The notes: generated by a model from the sequence alone, not told the origin. Counted from the stretch's first letter, positions 14,346 to 22,639 are shown. The stretch is 23,555 bases of DNA from Bacilli bacterium (GCA_028684735.1 JAQUFI010000010.1:1-23555); one strand, 5' to 3'. Made by a program: numbers and translations.

Positions 14346-15881
14346 TTATGCTACAGGGCGAACTACTGGGCGAAATGTACTAATTGAATAACCATTGCCA
14401 TAAACATTATAAAAACCAAACACCCCAGCTGAATCATAACCGTCATACCAATAACCACCACAAGAAAACCATGGACTATCAATATATGGCATATAAGAAT
14501 AATCACTGTACCAAGATCCATTCGCATCTGAATGCATTGAACTTGTCTCGTAAATTGCATCACCTATTACATTTTTATTAGCATTATAATTATTTTCACT
14601 TGTATCAGTTGTCCCTGTAATGTATATATTTTTATATTTTGTTGGAGCGTCTAATATATTTTGCCCAAAATCCTTTAAGTAGTTATTACCATTATTTATA
14701 TAAGCTGCCACATATTCATGAAATCCACCACTCATATCATATACTCCATATATTGTTCCAGTAGTACTAGCTTTTACACCATTTGTAGTATGATATTCAT
14801 TTTGGCAACCATCATAATATCTGATTCCAATATTTTCAGCACAACCAGTTATTGCAGATGTACTATTGTTTTTAAAAACTTCTTCAGTTTCTTTTCCATA
14901 TCTTGATTTAGATAAATATGCTACCGCACCCCACTCATCATTTTTTATCATATAGGTATCTACATCATTTGCACTCCAACCATATATTGGATTATTTTTC
15001 ATATTAAAAGCGATATCAAAACTATTACCAATTGTTATATATATCCAAGCTTCAGCATTTGGAATGATTTTAGGTACCAATGTTGTTTTATTACAATAGG
15101 TTACACTACTTTCTTTATAACACAAATCATTTTGATCAGCAACACTAGGTTCAAATTTTGCTATCCAAAAACCAGTTGTTTCACCGTCAAATTCAAAAGC
15201 CGGGTGTAAAACAAAATTAGTTTGGCTACTTCCACTATAGGTTGGTTTTAATTCAATTATTGTCATATCTGCCGCATTATTTGTTTTATCTTTTAAAAAC
15301 TTTATATCAATTGTTCCTGCTGTACTAGTATGATATCCATTTTTAATAGAATATGCGTATCTCGGTATCCATACCCAAAACGAACCATCTGCGGTCTTTG
15401 CATTCGCCCATTTTTTATTTTGATAATCATACCAATTTTGTTCATATGGATCATTTACGTTTGACGCTTCTACCCAAGAATTTCCATCCCATGTTATCGG
15501 TGTCATACCTGTTACTAGTTTTGGTTTATTCGCACCACTTATATCAACCTTTTGTTGTACCTGACAATTATTATCACCATTAAATGGTGTAACGGTGATA
15601 TCGTCAGTATTAAATTTTTTTACAGCACACCAATCTTCAGTATATATTGCAAGTGCTACTTTCCCATCTTCATTTATTTTAACTAATCCATTTTGAATTA
15701 CTTGACCATCATACTTTAATTTTGCACCTACTACATTTGAACTTTCCTCACCATCTTCAAAAGTAAACACTATTTCTTGATTAGTTTCCCCAATCATTTC
15801 CAGTCGCTTATACTCATATTTAACCGATCTTACAACACCTCTAGCATTTGATACATACTTAATAAGTTTCTTTTTCAGCAC
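14346..15881 (-). CDS. lectin/FGE-fold domain of a frameshifted prepilin protein
   Basis: This open frame holds most of a protein whose prepilin N-terminus lies in another frame (15859-15993). The GTG at 15881 is only where the frame opens, not a convincing start; no ribosome-binding site precedes it. Residues to about 130 contain a small beta domain (GLVKINEDGKVALAIY, WCAVKKF). A C-type-lectin/FGE-like domain follows: MTPITWDGNSWV, WYDYQNKKWANA, FWVWIPRYAYSI, LHPAFEFDG, GFWIAKFEPS, DEWGAVAYLSKSRYG and IYGVYDMSGG. The last 41 residues (nt 14346-14471) have WFSCGG, AGVFGFYN and TFRPVV, parallel to the protein at 4417-5913. It is a DGR-target candidate by analogy only. Confidence 0.65.
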   Translation of the reverse strand: MLKKKLIKYVSNARGVVRSVKYEYKRLEMIGETNQEIVFTFEDGEESSNVVGAKLKYDGQVIQNGLVKINEDGKVALAIYTEDWCAVKKFNTDDITVTPFNGDNNCQVQQKVDISGANKPKLVTGMTPITWDGNSWVEASNVNDPYEQNWYDYQNKKWANAKTADGSFWVWIPRYAYSIKNGYHTSTAGTIDIKFLKDKTNNAADMTIIELKPTYSGSSQTNFVLHPAFEFDGETTGFWIAKFEPSVADQNDLCYKESSVTYCNKTTLVPKIIPNAEAWIYITIGNSFDIAFNMKNNPIYGWSANDVDTYMIKNDEWGAVAYLSKSRYGKETEEVFKNNSTSAITGCAENIGIRYYDGCQNEYHTTNGVKASTTGTIYGVYDMSGGFHEYVAAYINNGNNYLKDFGQNILDAPTKYKNIYITGTTDTSENNYNANKNVIGDAIYETSSMHSDANGSWYSDYSYMPYIDSPWFSCGGYWYDGYDSAGVFGFYNVYGNGYSISTFRPVVRPVA

Positions 15882-15993
15882 TTTTTATTACTTTAGTTAT
15901 TGATGGAATAATTATTAATGATATTAAACCTATAATTACAATAACTGCTAATAACTCAACTAATGTAAATCCTTTTATATTATTTTGTTTCAC
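15859..15993 (-). pseudogene. prepilin N-terminus split from its downstream domain by a frameshift
   Basis: A GTG at 15991-15993, with AGGTGG eight bases upstream, starts a 44-residue peptide: MKQNNIKGFTLVELLAVIV onward, ending SAEKETY and TAA. KG/FTLVE is a prepilin cleavage motif, and the hydrophobic helix matches the other two prepilins. Aligning with the 498-aa paralogue, the final Tyr falls on its Tyr (KQKLY), and the next homologous residues continue in the frame of 14346-15881 after a one-base shift. One extra T in TATTAAG explains the break. It could be a true mutation, phase variation or an assembly error. Confidence 0.75.
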
Positions 15994-16023
15994 AAAACAC
16001 ACCACCTGCCCATTATTACCTCA

Positions 16024-16052
16024 ATGTTAACAAGTTTGATAATTTTTGTCAA
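16024..16052 (-). promoter_or_regulatory. promoter of the split prepilin gene
   Basis: Perfect -35 TTGACA (16047-16052), a 17-bp spacer and -10 TAACAT (16024-16029) with a TGT extension. It lies about 30 bp before the GTG start. A well-formed promoter argues that the gene was functional recently or still is. Confidence 0.75.
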
Positions 16053-16144
16053 TATATAGCGATTAGCATTAGTAACCAAATTTAATAATCATGTAAATTT
16101 TTATATTACAGTAATTAAACTTTTAAAAGTAATATGTTTAAAAC

Positions 16145-16178
16145 AAAACAAGCATGTTTTTTTATCATTGCTTGTTTT
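16145..16178 (-). terminator. intrinsic terminator of thrS
   Basis: AAAACAAGCA and TGCTTGTTTT form a 10-bp stem with a 14-base loop, then GTTTT on the minus strand, 12 bp after the thrS stop. It is partly symmetrical and could also work on the plus strand. Confidence 0.7.
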
Positions 16179-16190
16179 TGTATAATATAA

Positions 16191-17927
16191 TTAATTATTA
16201 AGATTTTTTATTTCTTCATTTATCATCTCAAGAAACTCATCTCTTGTTACTGTAATAGTGTCATTACTTTCATGTTTACGATAACTAATTAGATTTTCTT
16301 CAATTTCCTTATCTCCAACGATAATTGAATAAGGATATTTTTTAATTTGACTTTCACGCATACGGTAGCTTAATTTTTCATCTCTGCTATCTAAATTAAC
16401 ACGAATGTTATTATTTAATAGTAAGTTATAGATATCTTTCGCACCATCTACATGATGTTCACTATTAACTGGAATAATATTTACTTGAACTGGACTTAAC
16501 CAAGTTGGAAAAGCACCAGCGTAGTGTTCAATTAAAACACCGATAAATCTTTCCATCGAACCATAAATAACACGGTGAAGCATTACTGGTCTCTTTTTAG
16601 AACCATCCTTATCAACATAAGTTAAATCAAATCGTTCAGGCATTTGCATATCAAGTTGAATAGTTCCACATTGCCAAGGTCTTCCTAGTGAATCAGTTAC
16701 TTTAAAATCTAATTTTGGTCCATAGAAAGCTCCATCACCTGGATTTAATTTATATTCTTTACCGGCATTTAAAACTGCTTTCTTTAAAGTATCTTCTGCT
16801 TTATCCCAAGTTGATATTTCACCGATATATTTATCTAATGGTCTTGTTGATAACTCAATACTATAACTTAAATTAAAGACATTATATATACGATCAATAA
16901 AGTTAATTAATCTTATTACTTCTTCTTCAATTTGATCTTCAGTCATAAATAAATGAGCATCATCTTGAGTAAAGTTACGAACTCTAAAAAGTCCACTTAA
17001 TGCTCCACTCGCTTCATGACGGTGAACAAGTCCAAGTTCACCAACACGTAGTGGAAGATCTTTGTAAGAATGTAAACTATTTTTATAAACCAACATTCCA
17101 CCTGGGCAGTTCATTGGTTTTATAGCAAATTCTTTTTCATCAATTTCTGATGTATACATATTTTCTTTATAATTAACCCAATGTCCTGAAGTTTCCCATA
17201 GGTCACGGTTAAGCATAATTGGAGTATTAATAAATTTGTAACCTTCTTTAGTATGTTCACGATACCAATAATCTTCTAAATTTTTTCTTAAGATCATTCC
17301 GTTAGGTAACCAAAATGGAAATCCTGGACCATATTCACTAATCATGAATAGTTCTAATTCACGACCAAGTTTACGATGATCTCTTTTTTTAGCTTCTTCT
17401 AGCCACTCTAAATGCTTGTTTAAATCCTCTTCATTTGCAAAACAAATCCCATAAATTCTTTGAAGCATTTTATTTTTAGAATCACCTTTGTAATAAGCAC
17501 CACTTACTTTTAATAATTTAAAATATTTTAATTCTTTAGTACTTTCTACATGAGGTCCACGGCACAGGTCAACAAAATCTTCTTGTTGATATGCAGAAAT
17601 AACTTCACTTTCTTCCATATTTTTTATTAATTCGATTTTATATGGATCCCCTTCAAACATTTTAAGTGCTTCTTCTTTACTTAATTCTAAACGTTTGATA
17701 AGTTTATTACTTTTAACAATTTTTTTCATTTCACGTTCGACATCACTTAATTTATCTTCGGTAATTACTTCATCACCTAGATCGATATCATAATAAAAAC
17801 CTTCTGATATTACTGGTCCAACCCAAAACAATGCTTTGGGATATAATTTTTTAATAGCGTGTGCTAATAAATGTGCACAACTATGGTTAAGAAGATTTAA
17901 TTGTTCATTTTCTTTTACATTAATCAT
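16191..17927 (-). CDS. thrS: threonine--tRNA ligase lacking the TGS domain
   Basis: ThrRS charges tRNA-Thr. The 578-aa protein starts directly at the editing domain (NHSCAHLLAHA: H15, H19; DLCRGPHV: C122, H126). The usual ~60-residue N-terminal TGS domain is missing. The class II core is complete: motif 2 region RHEASGALSGLFRVR, zinc ligands C274 (MNCPGG), H325 (DDAHLF) and H451 (MLHRVIYGS), then the anticodon-binding domain with VQVNIIPVN and VGDKE. The start has ribosome-binding site AGGAGG and overlaps the previous gene's stop (ATGA), so translation is coupled. Expression is under the upstream threonine T-box. Confidence 0.95.
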   Translation of the reverse strand: MINVKENEQLNLLNHSCAHLLAHAIKKLYPKALFWVGPVISEGFYYDIDLGDEVITEDKLSDVEREMKKIVKSNKLIKRLELSKEEALKMFEGDPYKIELIKNMEESEVISAYQQEDFVDLCRGPHVESTKELKYFKLLKVSGAYYKGDSKNKMLQRIYGICFANEEDLNKHLEWLEEAKKRDHRKLGRELELFMISEYGPGFPFWLPNGMILRKNLEDYWYREHTKEGYKFINTPIMLNRDLWETSGHWVNYKENMYTSEIDEKEFAIKPMNCPGGMLVYKNSLHSYKDLPLRVGELGLVHRHEASGALSGLFRVRNFTQDDAHLFMTEDQIEEEVIRLINFIDRIYNVFNLSYSIELSTRPLDKYIGEISTWDKAEDTLKKAVLNAGKEYKLNPGDGAFYGPKLDFKVTDSLGRPWQCGTIQLDMQMPERFDLTYVDKDGSKKRPVMLHRVIYGSMERFIGVLIEHYAGAFPTWLSPVQVNIIPVNSEHHVDGAKDIYNLLLNNNIRVNLDSRDEKLSYRMRESQIKKYPYSIIVGDKEIEENLISYRKHESNDTITVTRDEFLEMINEEIKNLNN

Positions 17928-18130
17928 TTTTTTCTTCCTCCTTGGTAAATTTCTTCTTTTGTTTGTTTTATTAATTTTTTCAATTCATTTTTAATTGACG
18001 TTATTTCCTTTTCCGTTCGTAAGTATTCCTCTTCTTTATCTGCTGGTTTTTGCAAAGTTTGTTTTAATCTTAAATCAAACAACTTTTTGCGTAGTTCATT
18101 ATATTTTTGTTCCACTAATAACTTTTCCAT
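17924..18130 (-). CDS. small basic helical protein, L29-like, upstream of thrS
   Basis: The 68-aa protein is highly charged and predicted to be two helices. The segment NELRKKLFDLRLKQ, then LRTEKEITSIKNELKK, follows the ribosomal protein L29 pattern (ELFNLRFQ, then REVRKxIARIKTxLRE) with about one residue of extra spacing. The similarity is by eye and could be generic coiled-coil resemblance. The ATG has AAGGGA upstream, and the stop overlaps the thrS ATG by four bases. It is the first gene after the T-box, so it should respond to uncharged tRNA-Thr. The function is not established; possibilities are an L29 paralogue or a ThrRS partner. Confidence 0.75.
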   Translation of the reverse strand: MEKLLVEQKYNELRKKLFDLRLKQTLQKPADKEEEYLRTEKEITSIKNELKKLIKQTKEEIYQGGRKK

Positions 18131-18147
18131 GTCATCGTCCCTTCAAT

Positions 18148-18351
18148 AAAAAAACGCTTCCTTATATTTATAAGGAGCGTTTAAACGCGGTACCATCCTA
18201 CCTTGTATCTTAATTTAATAACGGTTTTATCCGGAAATTCTTTTAAAATTTCACTCATAGGTAGTAACTATTAAACTTTTTATTAGGTTTCCACCATCCC
18301 TAACTCGCTATTAAAAGATTATTTAATAATCATGTCCTAATCATCGCATTT
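18148..18351 (-). promoter_or_regulatory. threonine T-box riboswitch
   Basis: The leader contains the conserved T-box sequence AGGATGGTACCGCG (within 18186-18204), which pairs with the uncharged tRNA acceptor end. A terminator follows: AAACGC..CCTTAT and ATAAGG..GCGTT, then a seven-T tract (about 18148-18183). Stem I covers about 18255-18350. On the minus strand its 3' side reads TTACTACC (18260-18267), so either possible specifier triplet, ACT or ACC, is a threonine codon. Uncharged tRNA-Thr would stabilise the antiterminator and switch on the small gene and thrS. Confidence 0.92.
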
Positions 18352-18357
18352 AAATCA

Positions 18358-18385
18358 ATTTTATCACTATTTTATAATTTGTCAA
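18358..18385 (-). promoter_or_regulatory. promoter of the T-box thrS operon
   Basis: Perfect -35 TTGACA (18380-18385), a 16-bp spacer and extended -10 TGATAAAAT (TAAAAT at 18358-18363). It overlaps the stop codon of the upstream RNB-like gene. Confidence 0.8.
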
Positions 18386-20370
18386 CGCTTTTTACCATTT
18401 TTTCGAACTGCTTGAGAATATTCTTGCTGATAATAAGCATTTAATTCTCGTCTTTTATTCATATGATCACACATTAAACTTAAATTCTCATAACACTCTA
18501 ATAACTGATTATCCGTATATTGTTTCTTTTCAATCATAAATTCTTTAACAGCTCTTTGTGTAATAATTGATGCATAACTTCGAATAGGAGTTGTCGTATG
18601 ACAATAAGCAGTTAAATTTAAACCTTGATGACCAGTATTCTCAACTGAATACTTTGAAGGTTCATATATTTCTTCAATACATTTAACAATTTCATCGACT
18701 TTGCATTCAGCTTCCTTTTTCTTTTTTAATTCATTAATTATTTTATCATCTATTTTAACACTATTGACCCGATATAAGAACGGGATATTACCTTTTTGAC
18801 TATCAAAATAATTACTAACAAAATGATTCGTTAAAATCATAATTTCACTAATTATTTTACCGCCCAAACTATTATCAGCATATTTACCATATAAATTATT
18901 ATCAAGTTGTCTTTTGATTTTTTTAAGTGCGTGGTATTTCTGCTTATAGATATTTTCTCCTTTTAATTTTTCAGAAAAAGTAAGTAAACTTTCTAGTAAT
19001 CTAGCTAATTCTAAATCATCTATTTGACCATCTAAAATACTACTGACATCACGATTAATTAAATTTTTATTAATCTTTATAATAGCTTGCCTAGCTTCAA
19101 AATTAACACAAATCAATTTAGGAGTAAATTCAAACATATACGCAATAGCATATTTATTTTCTTTTTCTTTAAGTGATAAGGTATTGTTTGATAACTCTCT
19201 TGGAAGCATATTAATCGTATTTTGGGGTAAATAGATAGTTTCAGCTTTTTTATAAGCTTCACGATCAATCAAACAATTATAAGGTATATACTCTGAAACA
19301 TCACTAATATAAACACCTAATAAGGTATTACCATTTTTTAATTTTTCTAAAGAAACAGCATCATCAATAACATTAACTGCATTGTCATCAATCGTTATAA
19401 TCATTTTCTTCGTTAAATCTAAGTATTTTTTACCATTAATATTGATATAATTTTCTAATTGTTCTAAAGCTTCATCACTAAAAGTTGGAGTAATCCCATA
19501 TTTAAAATTAATATTATTTATTTGTTCAGTTAGATTCGTTTCAGTTTTACTTTTAATATCTTTGATTAATTCATTAAGAAAGAAAGTTATATTTTCACAT
19601 TCTTTTTTCTTTAAAGGTGCTCTTTTTGTATTATCAATTTCTTGTAATAAATAATTGATAATTTGTTTTTGATAATTTTTATCTTTTTTAATGGTTGATG
19701 ATACAATAACCAATTTAATAACTTTTTCTAAATAAATAACATTATAATTATCAAATTCATTCTTACAAGTATCAACATATTTATTGAATATTTTTTTAAT
19801 TAACTTCTTACCAGTTTCATCTTGTAATTCAATTAAGTTAGGAAAAGTCCTAAATATTTCAACTAAATAATTATAATTTTTGACATCATAAATTAAATAA
19901 TTTAAGAAGTGAACAACTTGATCTTTTTCTTCATAATTATTAGCTTGCTTTTTCCAAAAATTTAACCCTAGAATAGATACTTGAATATTATTCTGAATCT
20001 TATTTAAGAATATTTTACCTTCATAAAAATTCTCATCTGGATTATTTAGTTGTCGATTATTTAAAACTTGATTGCATAAATTATTTATTTTTTTCAACTC
20101 ATCAATATTGTTATTAAAATCTTGTGCCTTTAATTTTGAAAAGTTAAATTCTAAATACTTAAAAGTTTTAAATAAGTATTTATAATCATCTGTTGGTTTA
20201 TTAAAATCAAAATTAGTTATTTCGTCATGTAAAAAATCTAGAAGATGATTAATAAGTTCTAATTCATTGGTAATATTAACTTCTTTTTTCATTTCTTCAA
20301 AAGTATATTTTCTTTTTTGAATAAGAAGATCTTTAATTTTTGTTTTTACTTCTTTCATACGTTCCCCCAT
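18382..20370 (-). CDS. RNase R/RNB-like protein with a degenerate active site
   Basis: The 662-aa protein has an RNB domain from about residue 320 to 625: ITIDDNAVNVIDDAVS (325-340), LGVYISDVSEYIP, LPQNTINMLPRELSNNTLSL and the late HQGLNLTAYCHTTTPIRSY block. RNB nucleases degrade RNA 3'-5' with four Asp ligands in TID-x5-D-x-DD. Here they align as D328, V334, D336 and D337, so the second ligand is lost. The first ~300 residues are helix-rich and Asn/Lys-rich, without visible cold-shock domains, and no S1 domain follows. It may be a binding protein or altered nuclease. It sits where B. subtilis has ytxC, between dnaI and thrS. The start is either 20370 or the ATG at 20358 (GGGGGA upstream). 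Confidence 0.75.
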   Translation of the reverse strand: MGERMKEVKTKIKDLLIQKRKYTFEEMKKEVNITNELELINHLLDFLHDEITNFDFNKPTDDYKYLFKTFKYLEFNFSKLKAQDFNNNIDELKKINNLCNQVLNNRQLNNPDENFYEGKIFLNKIQNNIQVSILGLNFWKKQANNYEEKDQVVHFLNYLIYDVKNYNYLVEIFRTFPNLIELQDETGKKLIKKIFNKYVDTCKNEFDNYNVIYLEKVIKLVIVSSTIKKDKNYQKQIINYLLQEIDNTKRAPLKKKECENITFFLNELIKDIKSKTETNLTEQINNINFKYGITPTFSDEALEQLENYININGKKYLDLTKKMIITIDDNAVNVIDDAVSLEKLKNGNTLLGVYISDVSEYIPYNCLIDREAYKKAETIYLPQNTINMLPRELSNNTLSLKEKENKYAIAYMFEFTPKLICVNFEARQAIIKINKNLINRDVSSILDGQIDDLELARLLESLLTFSEKLKGENIYKQKYHALKKIKRQLDNNLYGKYADNSLGGKIISEIMILTNHFVSNYFDSQKGNIPFLYRVNSVKIDDKIINELKKKKEAECKVDEIVKCIEEIYEPSKYSVENTGHQGLNLTAYCHTTTPIRSYASIITQRAVKEFMIEKKQYTDNQLLECYENLSLMCDHMNKRRELNAYYQQEYSQAVRKNGKKR

Positions 20371-20375
20371 ACTTC

Positions 20376-21296
20376 TTATTTTCTTAAATTTTCGCTTACC
20401 ATTTCAATACAATCGGTCAATTGATTAATACGTTCAATAATTCTTCTAGCCTTTACCACATCGACACTATCTTTCGTTATACTTAAATGTTTTTCTAATG
20501 CTTTCAAATCTAAATTAGAGGTTAAGAAGGTTGGCAACTTGTCATCCATTCGGTATTGTAGGATACTACATAATATTTCATCCCGAGCCCAGCTAGTACT
20601 GTTTTCTGCCCCAATATCGTCAATTAATAAGAGCGGTACAGTTTTAATGTGATTGAATTTAGAATCAAAATCATGGCCAAAGGATGATTTTAATTCTCTT
20701 AAAAATTCTGGCCAAAAGACAATTGCACTTTTTATATTTTCTTTAGCTAATTCATTAAACATAGCAGCAATTAAATAAGTTTTACCACATCCAAAGTTTC
20801 CATGAAGATATAATCCTTTTAATCCTGAATCTTTCGTATAATTCTTAATGAATTCTTTAATCCAAGCAATAACTTCAAAACGATTTTCATCTTTAGCATA
20901 AATATTTTTCATACTAGCTTGTCTTAACTCTAAAGGCATTTTAAAGAAGGTGACATTTTTTTGATATCTGTTGTCTTTTGAAATCCTTTCTTGATAACGA
21001 CAAGCCTTATAATTAAATCTCAATTTTTGATGATCAATTTTAGGTAAATAAGCATGTCCCTCAACCTTATTTTGACACTCCATAATACTTTTACAATTTA
21101 AACAATGGTTATATTCTTCCATACTTTCTTCTAATAAAGAAGTATATTTCATTAACTCTTCTTTAGGTAATTTTATTTTACTAACAAACTCACTAAAGTC
21201 TTTATTTTCACAGGCCAAATCAAACTCATTAGCTAAATCATATTTACTATTGGGGTTTATTTCAAATACATTTAGTTCTGTTTTTAACTTCTTCAC
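20376..21296 (-). CDS. dnaI: primosomal protein DnaI (helicase loader)
   Basis: DnaI is the AAA+ ATPase that loads the replicative helicase at origins and stalled forks. The 306-aa protein has an N-terminal helicase-binding region with a zinc site (C65-x2-C68, C74, H81, C99). The ATPase domain has Walker A GNFGCGKT (166-173), Walker B LLLIDDIG (222-229), sensor 1 FLTSN (257-261) and a C-terminal RRIIERI arginine-finger/sensor 2 region. The start is GTG, with AGGTGA upstream inside the end of dnaB; the genes are 4 bp apart and coupled. The dnaB-dnaI-X-thrS order matches Bacillus. Confidence 0.93.
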   Translation of the reverse strand: MKKLKTELNVFEINPNSKYDLANEFDLACENKDFSEFVSKIKLPKEELMKYTSLLEESMEEYNHCLNCKSIMECQNKVEGHAYLPKIDHQKLRFNYKACRYQERISKDNRYQKNVTFFKMPLELRQASMKNIYAKDENRFEVIAWIKEFIKNYTKDSGLKGLYLHGNFGCGKTYLIAAMFNELAKENIKSAIVFWPEFLRELKSSFGHDFDSKFNHIKTVPLLLIDDIGAENSTSWARDEILCSILQYRMDDKLPTFLTSNLDLKALEKHLSITKDSVDVVKARRIIERINQLTDCIEMVSENLRK

Positions 21297-21300
21297 TCTA

Positions 21301-22584
21301 TCACCTATATTCTTTTAACATATCTTCCATCTGCTTTAACTTTTCCTCGTCAGGTAACTTAGCTTTAATTTCTTTATCAAACCATTCTGGTTTGTTTATT
21401 GTTTCTTTTGTTTTATGATTCTTAACTGGTTTTTGTCTATTTTTAAATTCTTCTTCCGCTATCTTCATCGCTGCTTCCACTGTTTCAATTTTACTTCTTT
21501 TCCATTGTGAAGCAATTACTTCAATAAATTTTTTTATTAATTTATTTTCATTTATTTTTAAAACATAATCAATTAAAACATTAATTACACCTGGTTTTAA
21601 TTTCATATCAACAGCTAAATATTCTAAAATAGCTAGTTCATTTTTATTAAGTCTCGTTCCTCCATTTTTCATAACTAAAAAATCATGAGGACTAGTTGTT
21701 TCAAATTGGTATATTAGTTTACTTTTTTTAGAAGTATCACCGACTGGTTTTCTTAAATATTCTGGTTGGTTACGATAGATAAGGTTTGGTAATTTCCCAC
21801 TATACTCTAATTCATAATAATTACGACAACTATTTTTTAACTTTTCCATATCGATATTTCTTTTTTCATTAATACTATTTTTTATAAGTTCACTTAAATC
21901 ATCGTCACTTAAATCATAGATAAACGCTAAATTAGTAATTAGTTCTCTTACTTCTTTAGTGATACTTTTAAAGTTTAATAAATCTTCTGGAATAGATGCT
22001 AAGATGTTATCTAAATCAATTTTAGACATAAGATTTAATTTTTGATAATTTACCTTTTCAATATTACCTACTTCTCTAGTTGTTAGATGAGATGATTCAA
22101 AAACTTCATCAAATGAACACGTAATATTTTCATAATCTTTTAAAGGAAATTTAGGTCTCTTAAAATATGTAACAATTTTATCAAACTCAGTACTTCCGAC
22201 TGTACTATATAAAATAGTACTTAAAATAGGATTATTTAAGAAATCATTAGCGCTTACTGGTGAATATAATTCATAAACATAATTATTGATTACATCTTTT
22301 CTGAAGTAAGTTTTAACTAACCCAATTGCTTCTAGTTTTTCTCTAGCTTCAACTAGTTCACTTAAACTAATACCCATACTAGATAATAAATAGTGATGCG
22401 TTAAAACATTTGATAAAACTTCATTTTGTTCTAAAGATGCCCATAACGAAAAATATAAGTTAATTGATGTTGCCCCAATGATTGGTTGGTAAAGCGTCAT
22501 CAATAACTTACGATCTTGATTAGTTAAAACAGTTCGGTTGATGACAATATAATTATCAGCAGGTAAAATAGCAACTTTTATCAT
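21301..22584 (-). CDS. dnaB: replication initiation/membrane attachment protein DnaB (DnaD-like)
   Basis: This is the Gram-positive DnaB, a co-loader that works with DnaD and DnaI at oriC; it is not the E. coli DnaB helicase. The N-terminal DDBH1 winged-helix-like domain reads DNYIVINRTVLTNQDRKLL, then LYQPIIGATSINLYFSLW. A DnaD-type C-terminal helical domain follows (about 310-400: LNKNELAILEYLAVDMKL, PGVINVLIDYVLK). A longer frame opens at 22602. The start at 22584 (MIKVAILPADNY) is preferred because AGGAG lies 7 bases upstream; the outer ATG has none and is very near the predicted transcription start. From 22584 it is 427 aa. Confidence 0.9.
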   Translation of the reverse strand: MIKVAILPADNYIVINRTVLTNQDRKLLMTLYQPIIGATSINLYFSLWASLEQNEVLSNVLTHHYLLSSMGISLSELVEAREKLEAIGLVKTYFRKDVINNYVYELYSPVSANDFLNNPILSTILYSTVGSTEFDKIVTYFKRPKFPLKDYENITCSFDEVFESSHLTTREVGNIEKVNYQKLNLMSKIDLDNILASIPEDLLNFKSITKEVRELITNLAFIYDLSDDDLSELIKNSINEKRNIDMEKLKNSCRNYYELEYSGKLPNLIYRNQPEYLRKPVGDTSKKSKLIYQFETTSPHDFLVMKNGGTRLNKNELAILEYLAVDMKLKPGVINVLIDYVLKINENKLIKKFIEVIASQWKRSKIETVEAAMKIAEEEFKNRQKPVKNHKTKETINKPEWFDKEIKAKLPDEEKLKQMEDMLKEYR

Positions 22585-22617
22585 ATCATCACTCCTAACC
22601 ATTATTTCTCTAAAGAT

Positions 22618-22626
22618 ATAATATCA
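22618..22626 (-). promoter_or_regulatory. extended -10 promoter of the dnaB operon
   Basis: TGATATTAT on the minus strand (TATTAT at 22618-22623) is the only promoter-like site before dnaB-dnaI-RNB. No clear -35 is seen. Confidence 0.45.
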
Positions 22627-22639
22627 TAAAAAGATTGAG

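Noticed and set aside
14363..14906. Several short open frames on both strands within the lectin-like gene
   Set aside because: They are shadows of the 14346-15881 frame, lack ribosome-binding sites and resemble nothing.
14346..15881. The open frame from 15881 as a complete gene
   Set aside because: No ribosome-binding site at its GTG, and the true N-terminus (prepilin signal) is visible upstream in another frame with its own signals.
15859..15881. Programmed ribosomal frameshift joining prepilin and lectin frames
   Set aside because: A +1 shift is required. The A-AAA-AG-like run nearby favours -1, and the Tyr codon at the stop cannot re-pair well in the +1 frame. A one-base insertion is simpler.
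16088..16140. Short palindrome ACTTTTAAAAGT and AT-rich stretch after thrS as an origin or attachment site
   Set aside because: Only AT-rich sequence with one 12-bp palindrome; no repeats of a site, integrase or DnaA-box cluster.
18186..18204. Conserved GC-containing block as a possible protein operator
   Set aside because: It is the T-box antiterminator sequence, fully explained by the riboswitch with its adjoining terminator and Thr specifier.
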